DNA from: Amblyornis subalaris
Taxonomy: Eukaryota; Chordata; Aves; Passeriformes; Ptilonorhynchidae
Reading direction: 5' to 3'
Length of the DNA stretch: 64,000 nt
Assembly (NCBI GenBank): GCA_018881555.1
Contig: JACAXG010000092.1
Location: 186,001 to 250,000 of the forward strand
The position numbers and the translations under genes are program-made. The notes beneath the pieces are model-generated. The model was given only the letters and a program-made list of their open reading frames with translations. It did not search any database and was not told the origin of the DNA. Shown piece by piece: positions 1-14,530 of the stretch. Position 1 is the stretch's first letter. Each line of letters starts with the position of its first letter.

Positions 1-3000
1 ATTATAAAATGTGAACTGAGCAGCACTGTTACAATAAAGTGAGTATTGGTTTACAGGCAGCCTAAAACCTCAGTTACAAATATGAATTATTCCATTCATT
101 TAAATGAGGTACTAACATCAAGAAGGATTGATTCCTGAATAAATTGTAGCTACCTTTGGATGATTTCCTCTAGAGACTGTATAATAAAAAAGCCCAAAAC
201 AAACAAACAAACAAGCAAANGAATTTATTTGAATTATGTATTTCTCTAAAAAATCAGAAAAGCTTGTGTAGAAGACATTTTGTAACAGTAGAGTAGGGAA
301 TTTTTGCTATAGCACTAGAAGTTTGCATGCATACAAAGGACATTACTTTTACATTAACTTTCAACTGGTCCCTGACAGAACTGTTTTTCTCTTTATCTAA
401 TTTCTGACAGTAAAAGTAATCTGGACTAAAGTAAGATAGTTTGGACTTAATCTGGACAAAATAGTATGCTGAAGACTGACATATGGAGGAACCCACACAC
501 AAAAAGCTGAGTTTTCAATTGCACTTATGCTAAAGACTGGTAAATTGTAGTTAGTCAGATGCTAAGAGAAGAATCAGACTTATCTGTTCTGAATGCTGAT
601 TAATTTGTTAGCAATCTTCAACTATGTCTACACTATCAAATAATATGGATCAATAAATCTGTAGACAGAATCATCCGATGCAAAACACCTGATTCATGTG
701 CTATGCATATTTCAAGGCTTGTCGAACTTTTTTTTTTCTTTTTTTTTTAAATGCTTTGGACTACTTCTAGTCTGGTCCCATGGACTAGATGCCCATTTGA
801 GATGGGATTACATTTGGCAGGGTCTTGGAGTTAAATTTCCATCTTATTTTCACCCTGAAGGTATCCAATTCATATACCATAAGACTAGGCCAGAATGTCA
901 ACCACAGCAGAACAAAAGGAAAAAAAGTGAGAGCCCTTCCAAACCCACCTGAGACACTAATGCAAGCAGATCCTGAGAGCCTAACAAGGCTTGGCAGAAT
1001 TGCTCCATCCTTTTGTTGTGCCAGTGGCAATCTTTGGCTAGACAGCAGGATATTATCATTCTATGTCTTTTGGGGTGGTAGTGCCTCTCTCTGCAATCTG
1101 AATTATAGATGATAGGGCCATACCTCGTATATAGTCAACTGGAAGCTCCAGGTCATTTGTGCTGTCAATAAATACAATTTAATACAAAAGCATTCACAGC
1201 ACTTATTTCTGTATCGTGTATTCCACTCAGGGTCTAACTGTCTTTAGTGGAAAGTCATATACCTTATTCTTTTATAAAAGCTTAAGTCCTATGTCAATCA
1301 CATTTAATTCACAGCTTCTACCTACAGCTAGATTTTAGCCTTAAGTGTTACTGTTTGGTTTGGCCCAGAGTATTTCAAGCTAACTGAACAAAACTATTTG
1401 CCTAAAATTAAATAAATAAGAATGAGAAACAGTAATATCAACAACTCTAACATTTGCAAATAATTATTTGATTGATAATTACTCAATTATAGAGATGGAA
1501 AGATCCAGGATATTTTAAATTAATAATACTAAATCCTTAGAGAGACCTTTTTTACCAAAAGTATTTATACAAACCATATGATACTAAAAGTTCCATCTAA
1601 CAAAGAAAATATATTAGCATGTAGGTCAAAATTTTTTACAGACCTTAACTGGTGTTCAGAACACAAATTTGAGAACATCGAACAACATTAGCTTTTTTAA
1701 AAGTGTTCAGTAGCATGCCAAATTAAGCTATTCATGAAGCAACTCTGAACAAGAATCCAAAGTTGAAATTCTAAGCAGTTTATAAAGCTGTGGGTCTAGC
1801 AAAAAATCCTGAATTTCAAATCGAACTTACAGGAAGAAAAAGCTATTTTCTTTTTTTTTTTTAAGCTCACAAACAGGAGTATTAGACATTAGACACATTA
1901 AAATTTTGTGATTAGACATAGCAAAGGGAATCGTCTTATTTTGTATTTGCATTAACTTTACTCAGGTAGCTGGTGCATGTCATGTAAATATGGCCCTTCC
2001 AGTCCTATTGCAAAAGATTTCTGTTTCTCATGATAAATTACTTAGGTTTTCTTTTCATGTCAAAGTGACAGTGCCATAAGGAACTTCTCCTGAAACTCTG
2101 AACTAGATTATAATCAAAGTTTGACTGGAAACTGTTCGAGTTTTTTTTTTTTCTTTTTTCCTTCTCAATATAGATATAATAGCATTTGTTCATAAAATGG
2201 ATCAGCTTAGTGAAAGGAAATTCCAGATCCAGTGTTAAAGAGAACATTTTAGAACTATTTTCATGAGGTGTACAATTTACACTGATAAANTACCCAAAGA
2301 AATTCTTAAGTCTTACAGAGACTTCCATTGCATGGTTATTTTTTCTCTTGAATTGATAAAACTGTGCTACAATTACCTATGTGTATTACTATCAGGAGGA
2401 GCCTTAACGTTCATATTATTTGCTTATTCTTTATTTCATGCAATTGCATGATGCTCATGACAACTTACANCTTCATAGGAAGAAACAGTAAACAGTTTGC
2501 CTACAAAAATATTATTTATTAATATTACTAGTATTTTAAATCCTCTTAGTCCTAAAAAAAAACAAACGGAAAAAAGATGTCAACTAAAAACTGAATTGAA
2601 GATAAAATAAGATTAATTATCTTCCATAATTCTTAAAGGAAGAGTTTTTTAGACTTTGTAAGACTCCTGGACAGCACTTTGGAACATACAATACTTGATA
2701 ATTCTTATAGTTACTATAACAATCTGAACTAATATTTTAATTCAACTTTCCTTAACACTTCTCAATGGTAAAACATACTGATATTGCTAATCAGATCACT
2801 TGTCTTGCAAGGTGTTTTTAAAAGTTGGCTACATGCATTCAAGATGTTTTCAAGAAATGGTTGTAACACAGGTAATCAGCTGTGTCAAAGCCATATTCAT
2901 CCACAGTGAAACTGTACACTGTCACTATGTGATTCAGAGATGTATGGAAAAGTAACTCCAAATCATAGAAACTATATTNCCAAAGAACAAGAAGTGTGGA

Positions 3001-5389
3001 GGAGAGGATGGTGGGTAATGGGAAATATCCATTAATGAAGGTAACAGAATAAATGCTTTTCCTAAAAATAGCCATTGTCATATTACATAACACTTCTGAA
3101 AAAGCATAGCTTCAGAAGAGATCAATATCCCCATCCATTTGTGATGTTTGATGACAGTAAATCAGTTAAGAACCTAGCAGACATTTGTTTTGGAACCTCT
3201 GACACTTTCCTGTTTCTTGAGAATTTAACTTTTAAATTGAGGTACTAATATCACGCTATTTCTAACTGGTTTCATTTAAACCTTTATATCATGGGGCTGA
3301 AATCAAAAAATATACCTAGAAGTGAGGTTTATCTTTGATCATTCTCGCAAATTCTGCAATACAAATTATCTTTTGTTGTTAAGAGTAGCTAGGTCACATT
3401 CCTCATCAGTTCTCAACCATAATAAAGAAAAGTTAAATAACTCCAAGGGGCAGAGCAAAACCACAAAGGCTTGTGAGACCTAAGTTTGGCCCAAGAGGGA
3501 TAAATACTTCATTTTCATGAGAAGATGAAGAGACATATCAGTAACACTCCCAGAGCACAATGTTCCACTATAAAAGGAGAGTATAATTGGGATACTTTTT
3601 AAAAGACATCCTCTACATACCTAGATCACTGACTGAAAATACTAATTTCTACACATTACATTCCGCAAGGCAAACTTCACAACAAATATCCACAAAATAA
3701 NTTTTTTTTTTCACCAAAAGTCAACTGAAAATGAATACTGCAAGTTAAAAGTCAGGATATAAAACACCCATCTATACATGCATCTATTTGCACAAATTAT
3801 TAACATATTTTATGCCAATAGTGAATGAACAAGTTCATTATGGAGGGAGCTCCTTATTAGAACTCTCACCTCTAAATCCAAATGAAGACCTTGCCTGATT
3901 GTACATGAGTTACAGTGGATTGTAATTCTTCTCTTCCTAAGTAAACTGATTTTCTAATTTCATTTGATATGCAAAGATTTTCATCATCTTCTGCAGTCCC
4001 TTGGTTTAATACTGATCTCCTAGCATAGAAAAAGAGCCAATAGAAGAAACAAGGGGGAAAATGACTGCAAAACAGAATGAGAATTCTGTCTTTTCAAGCA
4101 GCTTTACTGCAATAATTATATAAAGACAATCAGTCTCTGAATATCATAATTCCATAGTCCAAAAATATTTTGGGCTGCTGTAAATTTGAATTTAATAAGA
4201 CCAAGCCTGATATAGCTTTATTGACTATTAAACTAAAAACAACCCCTGCCCCAACACTCAGTATTTCTGGAAGATTGTTTCTGTTCTTTCTCAATAAAAA
4301 TACANAGTACTCGTTCTCTACCTGAAAGACACTGGGGACAATGTCTTATTTTTATCAGATGTCTTACTGAGCCTTGATCGTTATTTGTTACAACATCCCA
4401 ATATGCTACTCACATACAAGTGTCTTATAAACTGTACCACTTGTATGAGTGTCCAGGAAACTGTTGTCTGCGAACGAGGAAAATAGGAATAAAAAAATAT
4501 TGCAACTAGAAAGCAGTTCTGCAGGCTATGTANATTATCATTATGTTTATCATGGTAATGAGAGAAGAAAGTCAAAACAAGACAGAATTCAAAGTGGGCT
4601 TTTAGGAGGAAGCTTCTGATTCCTAGATGGGCTTGTGCCAGTTTTTGAGCTAACTAGTTTGAGCATGTCTTTGTATGGTGTCACCAAAGCNGATGTATGA
4701 AAATAGATAAGTCTTAAATGCATGAAGTTAGGAAATTATCATCTCATGCAGCCATTATTGAACATAAATGTTTAAACAAAGATCAATGAAACAATTACTC
4801 TTACAAAACACTTTATATGAGCTAAACTTGCCACAATGTAATGCCTCAGGATCCCTCTGATCCTGCCACAGAAAAGAATTTCTGTGTTCTCAATAAGTCA
4901 CTGGAAACCTCTTTAGAGTGGAATAATAGCAAATTTGCAAAGTGCAACACCTGATGCTGAGGACCTGACCTCTACATTATAGGTGTTTTGCAGAGCTTTA
5001 GTATCTATCTGGTAATCAAATTAATCTTATGGACTGAAGCCAATGAGCAGGTATTAAGCATTAAGTGCACCTCGCATCTTCTAGGTTTTGTTTAACCTTG
5101 AAGCAAACAAAATTACAAGCTCAAAGACTTTTTGGTGAAACTAACTGAAACACAGCATGTGGGAGTGAGTAGAAAATTTGTTTCAGAAAATCAGTTCTGA
5201 TGTGAACTAAAGCATATTCAAGGATTCCTCTGAATTTCTCTTTATTGGAAAAAACAAATTACTTCCAAAAGGAAAAAAAGGAGATCCAATAAGACAAATT
5301 CCACAATTCATATGGAGGAATTGTTCCTTTTACAAAAAGTATAAGGAGGTGTGATTGATCAAAAAAACCCTGCAATCGAAGATGGCTCA
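1..5389. other. Non-genic AT-rich stretch
   Basis: I see no gene or recognisable mobile element here. All open frames are under 100 codons and have no familiar protein motif. The stretch holds short homopolymer runs and a small AAAC repeat near 196-219. It may contain old, unrecognisable repeats or conserved non-coding elements, which cannot be judged without alignment. Confidence 0.6.
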
Positions 5390-5955
5390 GAAGAGATGAG
5401 CAAGATCAATGTGCTTGGAAAATCAGGGAAGAACGTGGGGAATGACCGACTGTTANAGAAAAAAAAAAAAGCTGAACTTACCTCAATACTAAGGGGAGCA
5501 GTGGATGGCCTCTGTTTTAGATAAATGGCAATATCAGAAGGTCAACTGTTCATATCAGCTGAGTGTGCCAACTGGTTGTGCAAGTGGTCTTCCTGNAACT
5601 AATTAATAGACAGTACTGCTTTCCTGATATCGCAACACCAGCATAATGAAAGTGTAAGTCGGGCTTAGCCCAACACAGGATATAAAAATTGGAGAACAAC
5701 TAACTCAGACTTTGAAGACATCAATGGGCATATGCTGGCATCGGCATATTGTGGCTTCCTAGTGATTGGGAATGCCCNGTGTGGCGATGGTGAGCATGGA
5801 GAGAGACCAGCGACGGCAGCGGTATTTGTACTGTGATTCAACTCTATATTGCAACTGCTATGTCGTGCTTGTAATGTGCTCTCAGTACACTGCTTGTGTG
5901 CCTTCCTTAGCGCAAAATACCCTGTAATGACAGCAAATNCGGTATTACAGGTTAA
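5390..5955 (+). mobile_element. Probable ERV LTR, plus orientation
   Basis: The segment has LTR-like layout: an upstream part, a TATA-like box TATAAAA at 5681-5687, and then a more GC-rich part around 5765-5830. It ends in a T/G-rich U5-like part, with the AGTACACTGC area near 5885 where a polyadenylation signal would lie and a run ending GGTATTACAGG near 5950. The wording resembles avian ERV LTRs, but I recognise it from pattern only. No internal retroviral genes flank it, so it would be a solo LTR. The left boundary is a guess. Three single Ns fall inside. Confidence 0.45.
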
Positions 5956-7929
5956 ACCCTCTTCATGCAGAGGAGGGTTTCTCTAAAAGAAGCTGGAGAG
6001 AGAGCACTGGACTCTGACAGGAGAACATAAACTTTACAAGGTGTTATTTCTTTTACCCAGCTGAGTATGAGTTTGGATTCTATCAGGAAAGCTTCAGTAA
6101 GCCTAAGGCAGAGATAGCCATTTCTATTCTGTTTTGAACCTGTTATGAATTTCTCTTGTAGCATTACCCTCAATTTGATCATTTGCATATCTAAAATAAT
6201 TGCTGCTTGGATTTAAATTTAAAAGGTACTTTAAAAGAGGACAATTATACACACATATTGCTGCTGTACTATATTATCATCATCAAAGAAAGAGTTCATT
6301 TACATCAACAGCGTGAAAGTCAAACAGNCAGTCACAGGAACAGTATAATGAATAAAAAGAAAACCACCTCAGCTGCTAATAGGAATAAAGCTTTGTCACA
6401 AGAATAGCTTCACTAAATCCAATATGATTTCATTTTATTCATCCTAATGACATCTGGATGAAAATTTTCTGTAGTTACAGTTGGTAATATCTAAAATAAT
6501 AGCTTGTGGATTCTATCAACTTCTTTTTTTCCCCAAATGCATTTGACTTTTAAAGTGAAATCAAAGGAATACAGTAATTAATTACGTGATTCTGCTTCTA
6601 CTCTGGTTAATTACATATATACATTGATCAAATCACTGCTGATGAGTTTTTTGTTAAAAACTCTTCAAAATGGCTAGCAGCAAACTTGCTGTGGAAATGT
6701 TCCTGTGAGCTATTATTGGGCATTATACTCACATTCTAACGTATTTATATAAGATATATAGGAGATTTTATAAATTATCACTCTGTGACAGGACAATGGG
6801 TCATCTATTCCATTTTTCCTTATCCAGGGAAGGACAGTAAGGAAACAACATGGGAACATGGCAAGTGCAGAATTGTCCTTACACTGATATATTTTTCACA
6901 GCTACAGGCCACAAGGGATTTCAGAACTACATACTGCATTTAGAATGCTGCATTTAACAGGCACTGATAACTTGTCTTATCATTTTGGAAGTAATTTGTA
7001 CCTACAATTATAAGTTGTGAAGAAAAATAGTTATTTTTCTTTTAAGCTTGCTAANTGATAATTTCACTGAGTGGACTTCTTGTGATCAATCATTCTCTAT
7101 TTATCATCTCAATACCATTCATCTCTGTGTAGCCTCATTCTATTGGCCCCTCATCTATTACTTTTTCAGTCTGATGACTTCTATTCCATTAGTACTTCCT
7201 GATTCCCCCCTGAAATATTTTTGTTACCTTTCCACCTTTCCAAGTTCTGTTCTGCTGTATCTGAGTATCTGTTCTGTATGTCAGTGCTCCAAGCCATTTT
7301 CTATGGTGCGTGGTGGATCCATATCTAATTAAGAGGGAGTGCATGGCAGAGCAAGAGGCTAATGAATCACTACAAGGGCTTGCTTTGAGCAAATCTTCAG
7401 CAGTTTAGNATTAGTGTCACAATGTGGGAGATTGAACATAAACACTATTAAAGTTTATATGTCAACAACATCAAAAAATACACAAAATTGCATTCAGCAT
7501 GAAAGTCACTAAAAATGTAATGAACACAGAAATATAAGTCTTCAAAACTGTCTGTCACTTACAGACAAGTTGCCTATCACTAAAGAAGTCCTTCCACAGT
7601 CTGTGGAACCATCATAATACATTTGATTGGAAGGACATACAGACTTTAAGATGCATGGATTTTTACTGTGGATCCTCGTATTTCATAGGTTCTCAGTTTC
7701 TTTACAANTGCATTTTATAAAGTAAAAGTCACTCTGCTGTGAATAAAGTCCCTACTAGCACAATTTTTTTCTGGTGCTCATTCATCAAAATTGTATTAAT
7801 GGTTTCACTTCTCAAATAACAAAATATTTGTTGAATAAAAAAACTTTTCTTAAGATTCTCCTATTGTTTTTCACCTTACAGTTATACACATGATGCCTAA
7901 AATTGGGAGTACCTGAAACAGAGACTGAA
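5956..7929. other. Non-genic AT-rich stretch
   Basis: No gene or clear repeat was recognised. Open frames are short (under 95 codons) and without known motifs. Composition is ordinary AT-rich intergenic DNA. Confidence 0.6.
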
Positions 7930-8280
7930 CAAAGTTAGTGCACAAAAGAATGAATTTATTGAAGGCCTTCGAGTGGTACACCTCTGGTGCAGAGCCTTGC
8001 CGATGCTAGGCTAGACCAAGATGGACCCCGATCACGAGTTTTCCCCCCCGAGATACAGGTTTGGTACATCTGCTTATCAGAAGTTAATTGTCCAATTACA
8101 GTTCCAGGTAATGAAGTAATATTCCCCCATTCACCCCCTTCCAATTCACTTTTGTTTATACTTAGGCCTANGATAGTGACCTTGTTTTCCAGGCTTAGAG
8201 AGAATGTTTTGTCTAATAAGAATATGAAGCACATAATATGGAGTTCAGAATTACACACTAGTACAGTGCAGGGTTAGAAA
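7930..8280 (-). mobile_element. Partial ERV LTR, minus orientation
   Basis: Read on the minus strand, this segment has GC-richer sequence around 7975-8050 followed by AATAAA (complement of 7955-7960) and then a GT-rich stretch of about 20-30 bases. This is the usual R-U5 polyadenylation layout of a retroviral LTR. The composition differs clearly from the AT-rich flanks. The U3 part reaches to about 8280 and looks decayed. No retroviral genes lie next to it, so it is likely a solo or truncated LTR. Boundaries are approximate. Confidence 0.55.
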
Positions 8281-11200
8281 AATCCAAAAGCTAATCCTTA
8301 AGGCATCACACATCCATGGAAATAGGTACATCTTCCACATTGTTTCTCACTGAAATATTTTTTATTATTATTTTCAGGTTTATTTGTCACAATCTTTCAA
8401 AACTTTTGTATTATTAATTTGTCTTCTCTTGATAAGCCACAATATGTTCAATTAGACCACTCATATGAACTATCATAATTTTTGACTGTATGGCAGTAGT
8501 AATGATATTAATAAAAATAATAATGACAAAATCCAAAGTTTTTACCTTTCAGAGTGTCTTGAGGTCTTGTTTTGCTATAGATCAGTGTTTTCATCTTTCA
8601 TACATTAATCAATATTCCATAGTATTTTCTGATCACTCAAAGCCACTAGAGTTTCTTGAGAGATAAAGTTATTGATTAATCTGAATTTTAATTTATGGCT
8701 TCCCTTAAAATATTTTCATTTTGTACTCTTTGCTATCTTGAACAGAGAATTTGAAGAGAGAAGGCAACAGTGTATACATTCACACTTCCTCTTTGTTGAG
8801 TACAAATATCTCTTACATTACTTCTGTTTTTACAGGCAATTATGCTTGTGGCATAGCCAGTAACCAAATGTGGTGGAAAGCTCACCTGGAACACCACTCA
8901 GGAATAACTTGTCAAATCAATTCTTTGTCAAATAAACCCCTTAAAGGCGACAAACAATCAACCAAATTCTAGTACTTCTCCACTTAGATTATTGAGATGT
9001 ATGTGGGAGTTTTGGTATCCCTCATTTTTCTGAATCTTGTCACTTGGTAAGTTGACACATTTTCCTTTAAATTCTAAAGTGACTTCAGCTTTACCTTTCT
9101 TACATGAAATACCAAAGAAACTGTTGTGAACTAGTGCTACACAACACTTCCTGATGCTAGGGCATAGTCCAGTTTCCTAAATATCTGAACACATTAAGTG
9201 GAGGTAGTGCCATTAAAAACATGTACCTTCAGTTATCTTATGTATTGGGGTGGGTTGTTTTGTAGTTTTCTTTGTTTGTTTGTTTGGTTCAAAGCCTTTT
9301 CATTAAAAATGCAAAAATTTTAGTTTTTACTGCTGGTGGTGTTGTCCTCCTAAACAGTCAATAATATGCAATAGTTCATTGTCTTTATATAGATCCTCAT
9401 AAGCCTCTTTCTAGCTATCCATTATTTCCTCCATATGCTTTGCATCCCACCCGTTTTGATTTAGTCATTTTACTATTCGGGCACACAAAACAGAAGACCT
9501 TTCTGCAGTTCTTCAAAATCAGTATGTTTTGATTATCGTGAGTATTTGATGATACCGGGAACATTGAGAAACTTGTATCTTAATAGTCACACCTTTTTTC
9601 TGATCATTTTTGAATGTATTGTGTAATACTGGTCCTAGCATAGACCAGTAAGAATATATCTGTAGAAAAATGGTTCATACTGAAGAGGTGATACTAATGC
9701 TATACAATTCAAATGGTTTTGTATTTGGGCTTAGCTCTAGTCTAGTCTGAAAGCCCTTGTGGCTGAAGTATAATAGATATGCTCCTGAAATACATGCTCC
9801 ACTCTGGTTTTGTCCAAAATAAATAGTTGCATGCACTTCAAGACTGCTCCATGATACAAACCAAAGCACTTTGTGGATAATGCCGACTCTTTTTTTAAAA
9901 GGTGTAATCTTCCTCTGCGCAAAAAATGCAGTTTGGGATACTCCCCCATGAGGAGTGATAGTTTAATTCTCATAATTTCTCCATCTTTTTAACCAGTTTG
10001 CGGTATGCAAAGCAATTTCCTTTTTTATCCCATGAACAAGCCAGCTTCTTTGTGATCCTTTGGTGAAGGATGCTATCAATATGCATTAAATCAGTGAGAA
10101 ACTCTTGCCCTACGGCACACTGACTCCTTCAAACAACTTCAGTGGATCTGTAAGGTATCATTTCTATCTTCCAATTCTTCCTTGTTTTATCAATAAATTG
10201 CTAAATTCTTGAAATTTACTCTTCTTTAATATCTGATATTTATCTTGAGCCATTCAAATGGAAGCTACTGTTTTATTTCATTTCCTTTTGTGTCTTTAGT
10301 ACCTAAGCCAAAATATTTAATTATTTAAACATGGAAATTAATAGCTCTGTGATGTCATATTTAAGTTGCCTTAGAATTCTGTGATGAATCCATGCTATTT
10401 GCCTTGCAGAAGGCAAGAAATTTTTCTTACAATAACATAATTTCAGAAAAAAAGTATAAGCATAGATATATGTGCTTTTATTAGCTCCATATAGTATTTC
10501 AACAATTTGTGGCTAATGCAGTTCAGATGACTGAACTCATTAGTGTGGATGGCGTCCTCTTTCTAGCTAAATTCTGATCAGAGTGGAATGGAAATCATAA
10601 CATTTTTTTGTTTGAGGTTGTTTTGGTTATATTTTCATTGATTTGTTTTCTTTCTTATTTTTAATTACAACATAAGATTCATCTCCTCCAATAACTGATA
10701 TGAAATATGAGGTCTTGATTATCTTTTCCAAAGATACAGATAGATTTTCTTGTATAACCTAGTTCAAAGTGTTTTCAGTGTATCCTGAGGAAGAATGGAT
10801 TATAAATAACAAGTTTATGGTAATCTTCTAAATATTATGATATAAAGGCCAGTTATAATACAGAGGGCTAAAATCTTAAACACAGGCAAAAATATCCAAG
10901 ATGCATGAGGCTTTCTTGATATTTATTATAAAGTCTACAGCAAAATGAGAATTTCATTTGGATAAGCAGTGTCCCATTTGGTTACACCAATATATATTTC
11001 ATGGACTAAATCTTACCTTGTTAGCAAATATTTATCTGATGTCGAAGCTTATGCAGAGTCAAATTAAAACTGTATTTTTCAACCCTACTCATATGACAGA
11101 GAGTTGCTGTTGCCTCTGTTGCTGTTTGTTTCTTCATTATTCATTGAATGAAGAACAATTGTTTGTAGCTTATATGGGAAGAGTACATTTATTACACCTT

Positions 11201-11789
11201 AGCTCAAAGCCATTAACCTTCCTGTACTACAGTGCTGCAGTATATTTTTTACGAAAGATTTCAGTACATTGCAATAATTTTTATTTGTCCACACAAACAA
11301 ATGTGAGCATTATTTTCTACACCTACTTGACATGAACGAACCATACTTGCAATATCAGAATATCTGTATATGTGTGAAACACAGAATACTATTGTATTTA
11401 CTTACTTTTCATTTCCTTCCAATCACAGAGATTTATTATTTTCAGCTTAACTTCCAGCAGTTCTTTTTGGTTAGCCTCTATCTTATTGCTTTTATACAAC
11501 ATCAGTGAATCAGAGTTAATGTTACCACCAACCTAAAGGCAAAGCTGAGTTACCTGTCATCCTTCCAATTGCAGAGCATATCCTTTAATTTCTCTTTTTT
11601 TTTTTTTAATGTTAAATCTTCTAGTCTCTGCTGCGAACCTGCCTTATTGGTATTTTATCCCCAATGCCACCATATTCTATTTTACTATATAAATTTACTA
11701 TAGAATTATTACTATGTGTTGTCTATATCCTTCCTTCTCATAATATCACAAGCTTTTTCATTAACTTTATCTGCAGTTCTTGTCCTCTC
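8281..11789. other. Non-genic AT-rich stretch
   Basis: No gene or recognisable repeat. The longest open frame, 10958-11335 plus (125 codons), is rich in Leu, Phe, Tyr, His and Cys, matches no family I know, and lacks any clear start context. It is most likely chance in AT-rich DNA. Confidence 0.55.
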
Positions 11790-12110
11790 AGTAGCTTTGG
11801 CTCCTCATGGGGAGGAGAAAGAGAAAATTGGCAGTGAAGTTGAGCCCAGGAAGAAATGAGAAGAGGAGAGAAAGTAGTTTTAAGTTTTGGGTTTATTTAT
11901 CATTATCCTACTCTGATTTGATTGCTAATAAATTAAACTAATTTCCCTAAGTTGAGTCTGTTTTGCCTGTGATGCTAATCAGTGAGTGATCTCTTCCTGT
12001 CCTTATCTCGACCAGAGTCTTCTACTATATTTATTGTCCGCTGTCCAGCTGAGGAGGGGAGAGATAAATTGACTTCCTTGTGTACCTGGTATCCAGTACA
12101 TACACTAAAA
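11790..12110 (+). mobile_element. 3' part of an avian ERV LTR (family shared with 31.9 and 45.9 kb)
   Basis: This is the R-U5 end of an LTR. A purine-rich run (11810-11880) is followed by a polyadenylation signal AATAAA at 11927-11932, then TTTTGCCTGTGATGCTAATC at about 11960-11979 and CTTATCTCGACC at about 12002-12013. The same words recur in the same order in the copy at 45.9-46.65 kb (TTTTGCCTGTGATGATAATT, then CTTTATCTCAACC), which shows common descent. The GC-rich U3 seen in the other two copies is missing here. I recognise the U5 wording from avian ERV LTRs, but I am not certain of the family name. Confidence 0.75.
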
Positions 12111-13589
12111 ATAAAACATTTATTATCAAACTGTTTTTTACAACACTGAAAAGACTTCCATGTGCTGGCTTGGTGTGATTTCATATAAAGTCTCTAAGTA
12201 ATCCAATTGATTTAAAATACTACTTTACATTTCTAAATAGAGATTTTTCAAAACATGGCACCCATTCAGAAATATTATATTCATGATATCCACACCAGAT
12301 AGAGCTAATAGGGTTGATTCTCCAATATGGAGCCATGCTACTAGCACTACTTTTGGAAACCTACTATTTTGATGAGACTATTTCTGAGCCTATAGAAGTA
12401 CAATTAATTTTACTAGACCAGGCTGTGTGCAGCCTCTGTGTAGAGTTTAGGTATGCATAGATTTTAGAAGGCAAGCAAAACCTATATATATTCAGGGTAT
12501 TAAACAACATGTAAACTTTAACTTTACANAGTGCATGTTCAGAGCTGTCAGAGAGTTAAAGATTTTGTGATAGATTTTTTGAAAATTACTTACAAATTAC
12601 TTCATTTTTTCTATANTCTTCTAAGGTATGCAATTAAGTATTCAATACTTTAAGTAAAATAGAACTCTCCAGTAAAATCAAGGATCATGGAAAATAGCTG
12701 TATTTTTTGCAAGGATGGAATAGGACTCTGACTAGAATTCCTTGCTAAACCATAAATTAATTTTTTCTCCTTAAATCAGTTGTGAAGGGACAAAAGACTG
12801 GNCCAACTACAGCACAGGAAAATGTAAAGGCAACATTACTTTGCTAATGATCTACAACTTGAGCATAAACCTTTATTCTGTCTACAAGATGCCTGAATGT
12901 GGAACCCCAATTGTCAGAGCTAATCTGGACTGGTTAAAATGAATTTACACATTACAAGATCCCATCTGTCATAAGATTGAACANGGGAGGAATAAGTAGA
13001 AACAATCAGAGTCATTAGTCCATACTGCAGGAAGCTAATTTAATCTCATCATAAAATTCCTTTTAGGAATAGATGAATAAAGGAGTTAAAAAGATGGTTT
13101 CTAATGANTATGACTGCCTTCACCAGGGACAGGATTTTACATCATCCATTGTACTGCAAAATTCATATTTATTATGTATGGAGGNAAAAAACCCANGATG
13201 ACAGCATCAAACACTNTGNAAGTTATTTCTTCTGATCTCATCATAAAATCAAGTCCAGATGATATGTACACATTAAGAATTCTGAGTTAGCTATTAAGCT
13301 TTTGAATAAAAGACAATTTTTTTTTTCCTATCAAATCAGAGCAAATCTNAAATCCAAAGAAGTTGTTAAATATTTCTTTTTCCACCAGAACATGGGTAGA
13401 CACAATCAGATGTTGCTTACTAGAGAAACTCTGGGGGAAAGTTTGCTTATATGAATTTTTAATTACCACGGAGAAATATTTAATGGTTCTAGTTCAACTN
13501 TTAAAACAGGAAAAACACCCTCACAGTCATTACCATCGTTCACTTTTGCAATAAAAGCTAGATCTCCCAAGTTACCATCCTTTTTAGAG
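12111..13589. other. Non-genic AT-rich stretch
   Basis: No gene or element boundary recognised. From about 13.1 kb the number of single Ns rises and continues into the LTR-like segment that follows. Confidence 0.55.
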
Positions 13590-14530
13590 GGTTTCTGACT
13601 CAGGCATCTGCTATGACATATCCCAGAAGGTGAGGGTAGCTGGGGTTCTTGTTAATGGATCCCTTGGGGTGGATTAGAGCAAAAGAACCCNGAAGGATTG
13701 GTGATATGTTTATTGTAGAACAATAGGATAGGGTTTATTGTAGAACAATTTGGAATGAAAAGGNTGTATGTAGCCATTTTGGTTATTGTTATCTATAGAA
13801 ATATGGCAATATAAAAGCATAAAAATAACACTTAAGAAAATGTAGAAAGAAAAGGTAGAAAGAGAAAGAAAGGATAAGAGCAGAAAGAAATCACTTCCCC
13901 CTGGATCTGGTGANGAGACTTGATTGTTGCAATTTAAATGTCCATTGNTGGAAGTNATGCCTTGATTGGTNAAGGGTGGGGGAATCCTCTAAAACACAAT
14001 GTTAAATGGGTTANCATATGTTCAGGTTCAGGTGGGAACACCCCGGTACCTCTGCCAAGTGTGGGGCGGAAGTTTACACCATCTGATGTAACACTAACCA
14101 ACATGTGCAGTCCTCTGATGGAAGGCCCCAGAAATNAGTCTGGGGGTGCTTGGGGGTCTTTGATGGTTTATGACCCCTTCTAAGACATGACAGCTGCCTC
14201 TNATGTCAGTGCAGCTGACCNAGTTATGCCTCATCAGAATGGATGAATAATGTGAATGNCCCCAAACCTTCCCTGGGGCAGGGATTTACAACTGATCTAG
14301 TTGTGTAAGGGAGGACAGTGGCATGATAAAAACCACTANCCCACCTTGCAGAATCTGCTTCTTATTGTCCTTCCCCCTTATCTGACTCAAAACCCNGCTT
14401 GTTTGGTGTGGGTGCTGACCCCCTCTGCACGTGGGCTGTTCCCTTGCACATGGGCAGCAAAGCACCTGCTGCTTTTGCAAATGGCCGATTGCATCGTTAC
14501 CCATTAACATTTCAGTCTCTCACAGCATCA
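13590..14530 (-). mobile_element. Probable full-length ERV LTR, minus orientation, rich in ambiguous bases
   Basis: Read on the minus strand, the segment begins near 14530 with a TG dinucleotide and has a GC-rich U3-like region (14040-14480). It then carries two AATAAA signals (complements of 13709-13714 and 13734-13739) and ends in a U5-like region near 13600. Its composition is unlike the flanks. It has about fifteen single Ns in under 1 kb, far above the window average, as expected where reads from many similar copies were merged. The open frames on both strands are chance frames in GC-richer DNA. No retroviral genes adjoin, so this is a likely solo LTR, possibly of a class II (ERVK-like) family. 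Confidence 0.5.

Noticed and set aside
10958..11335. 125-codon plus-strand frame with Cys-rich segment CCCLCCCLFL
   Set aside because: Composition is what AT-rich DNA with TGT/TGC runs gives by chance. There is no splice context, no family match and no second exon.
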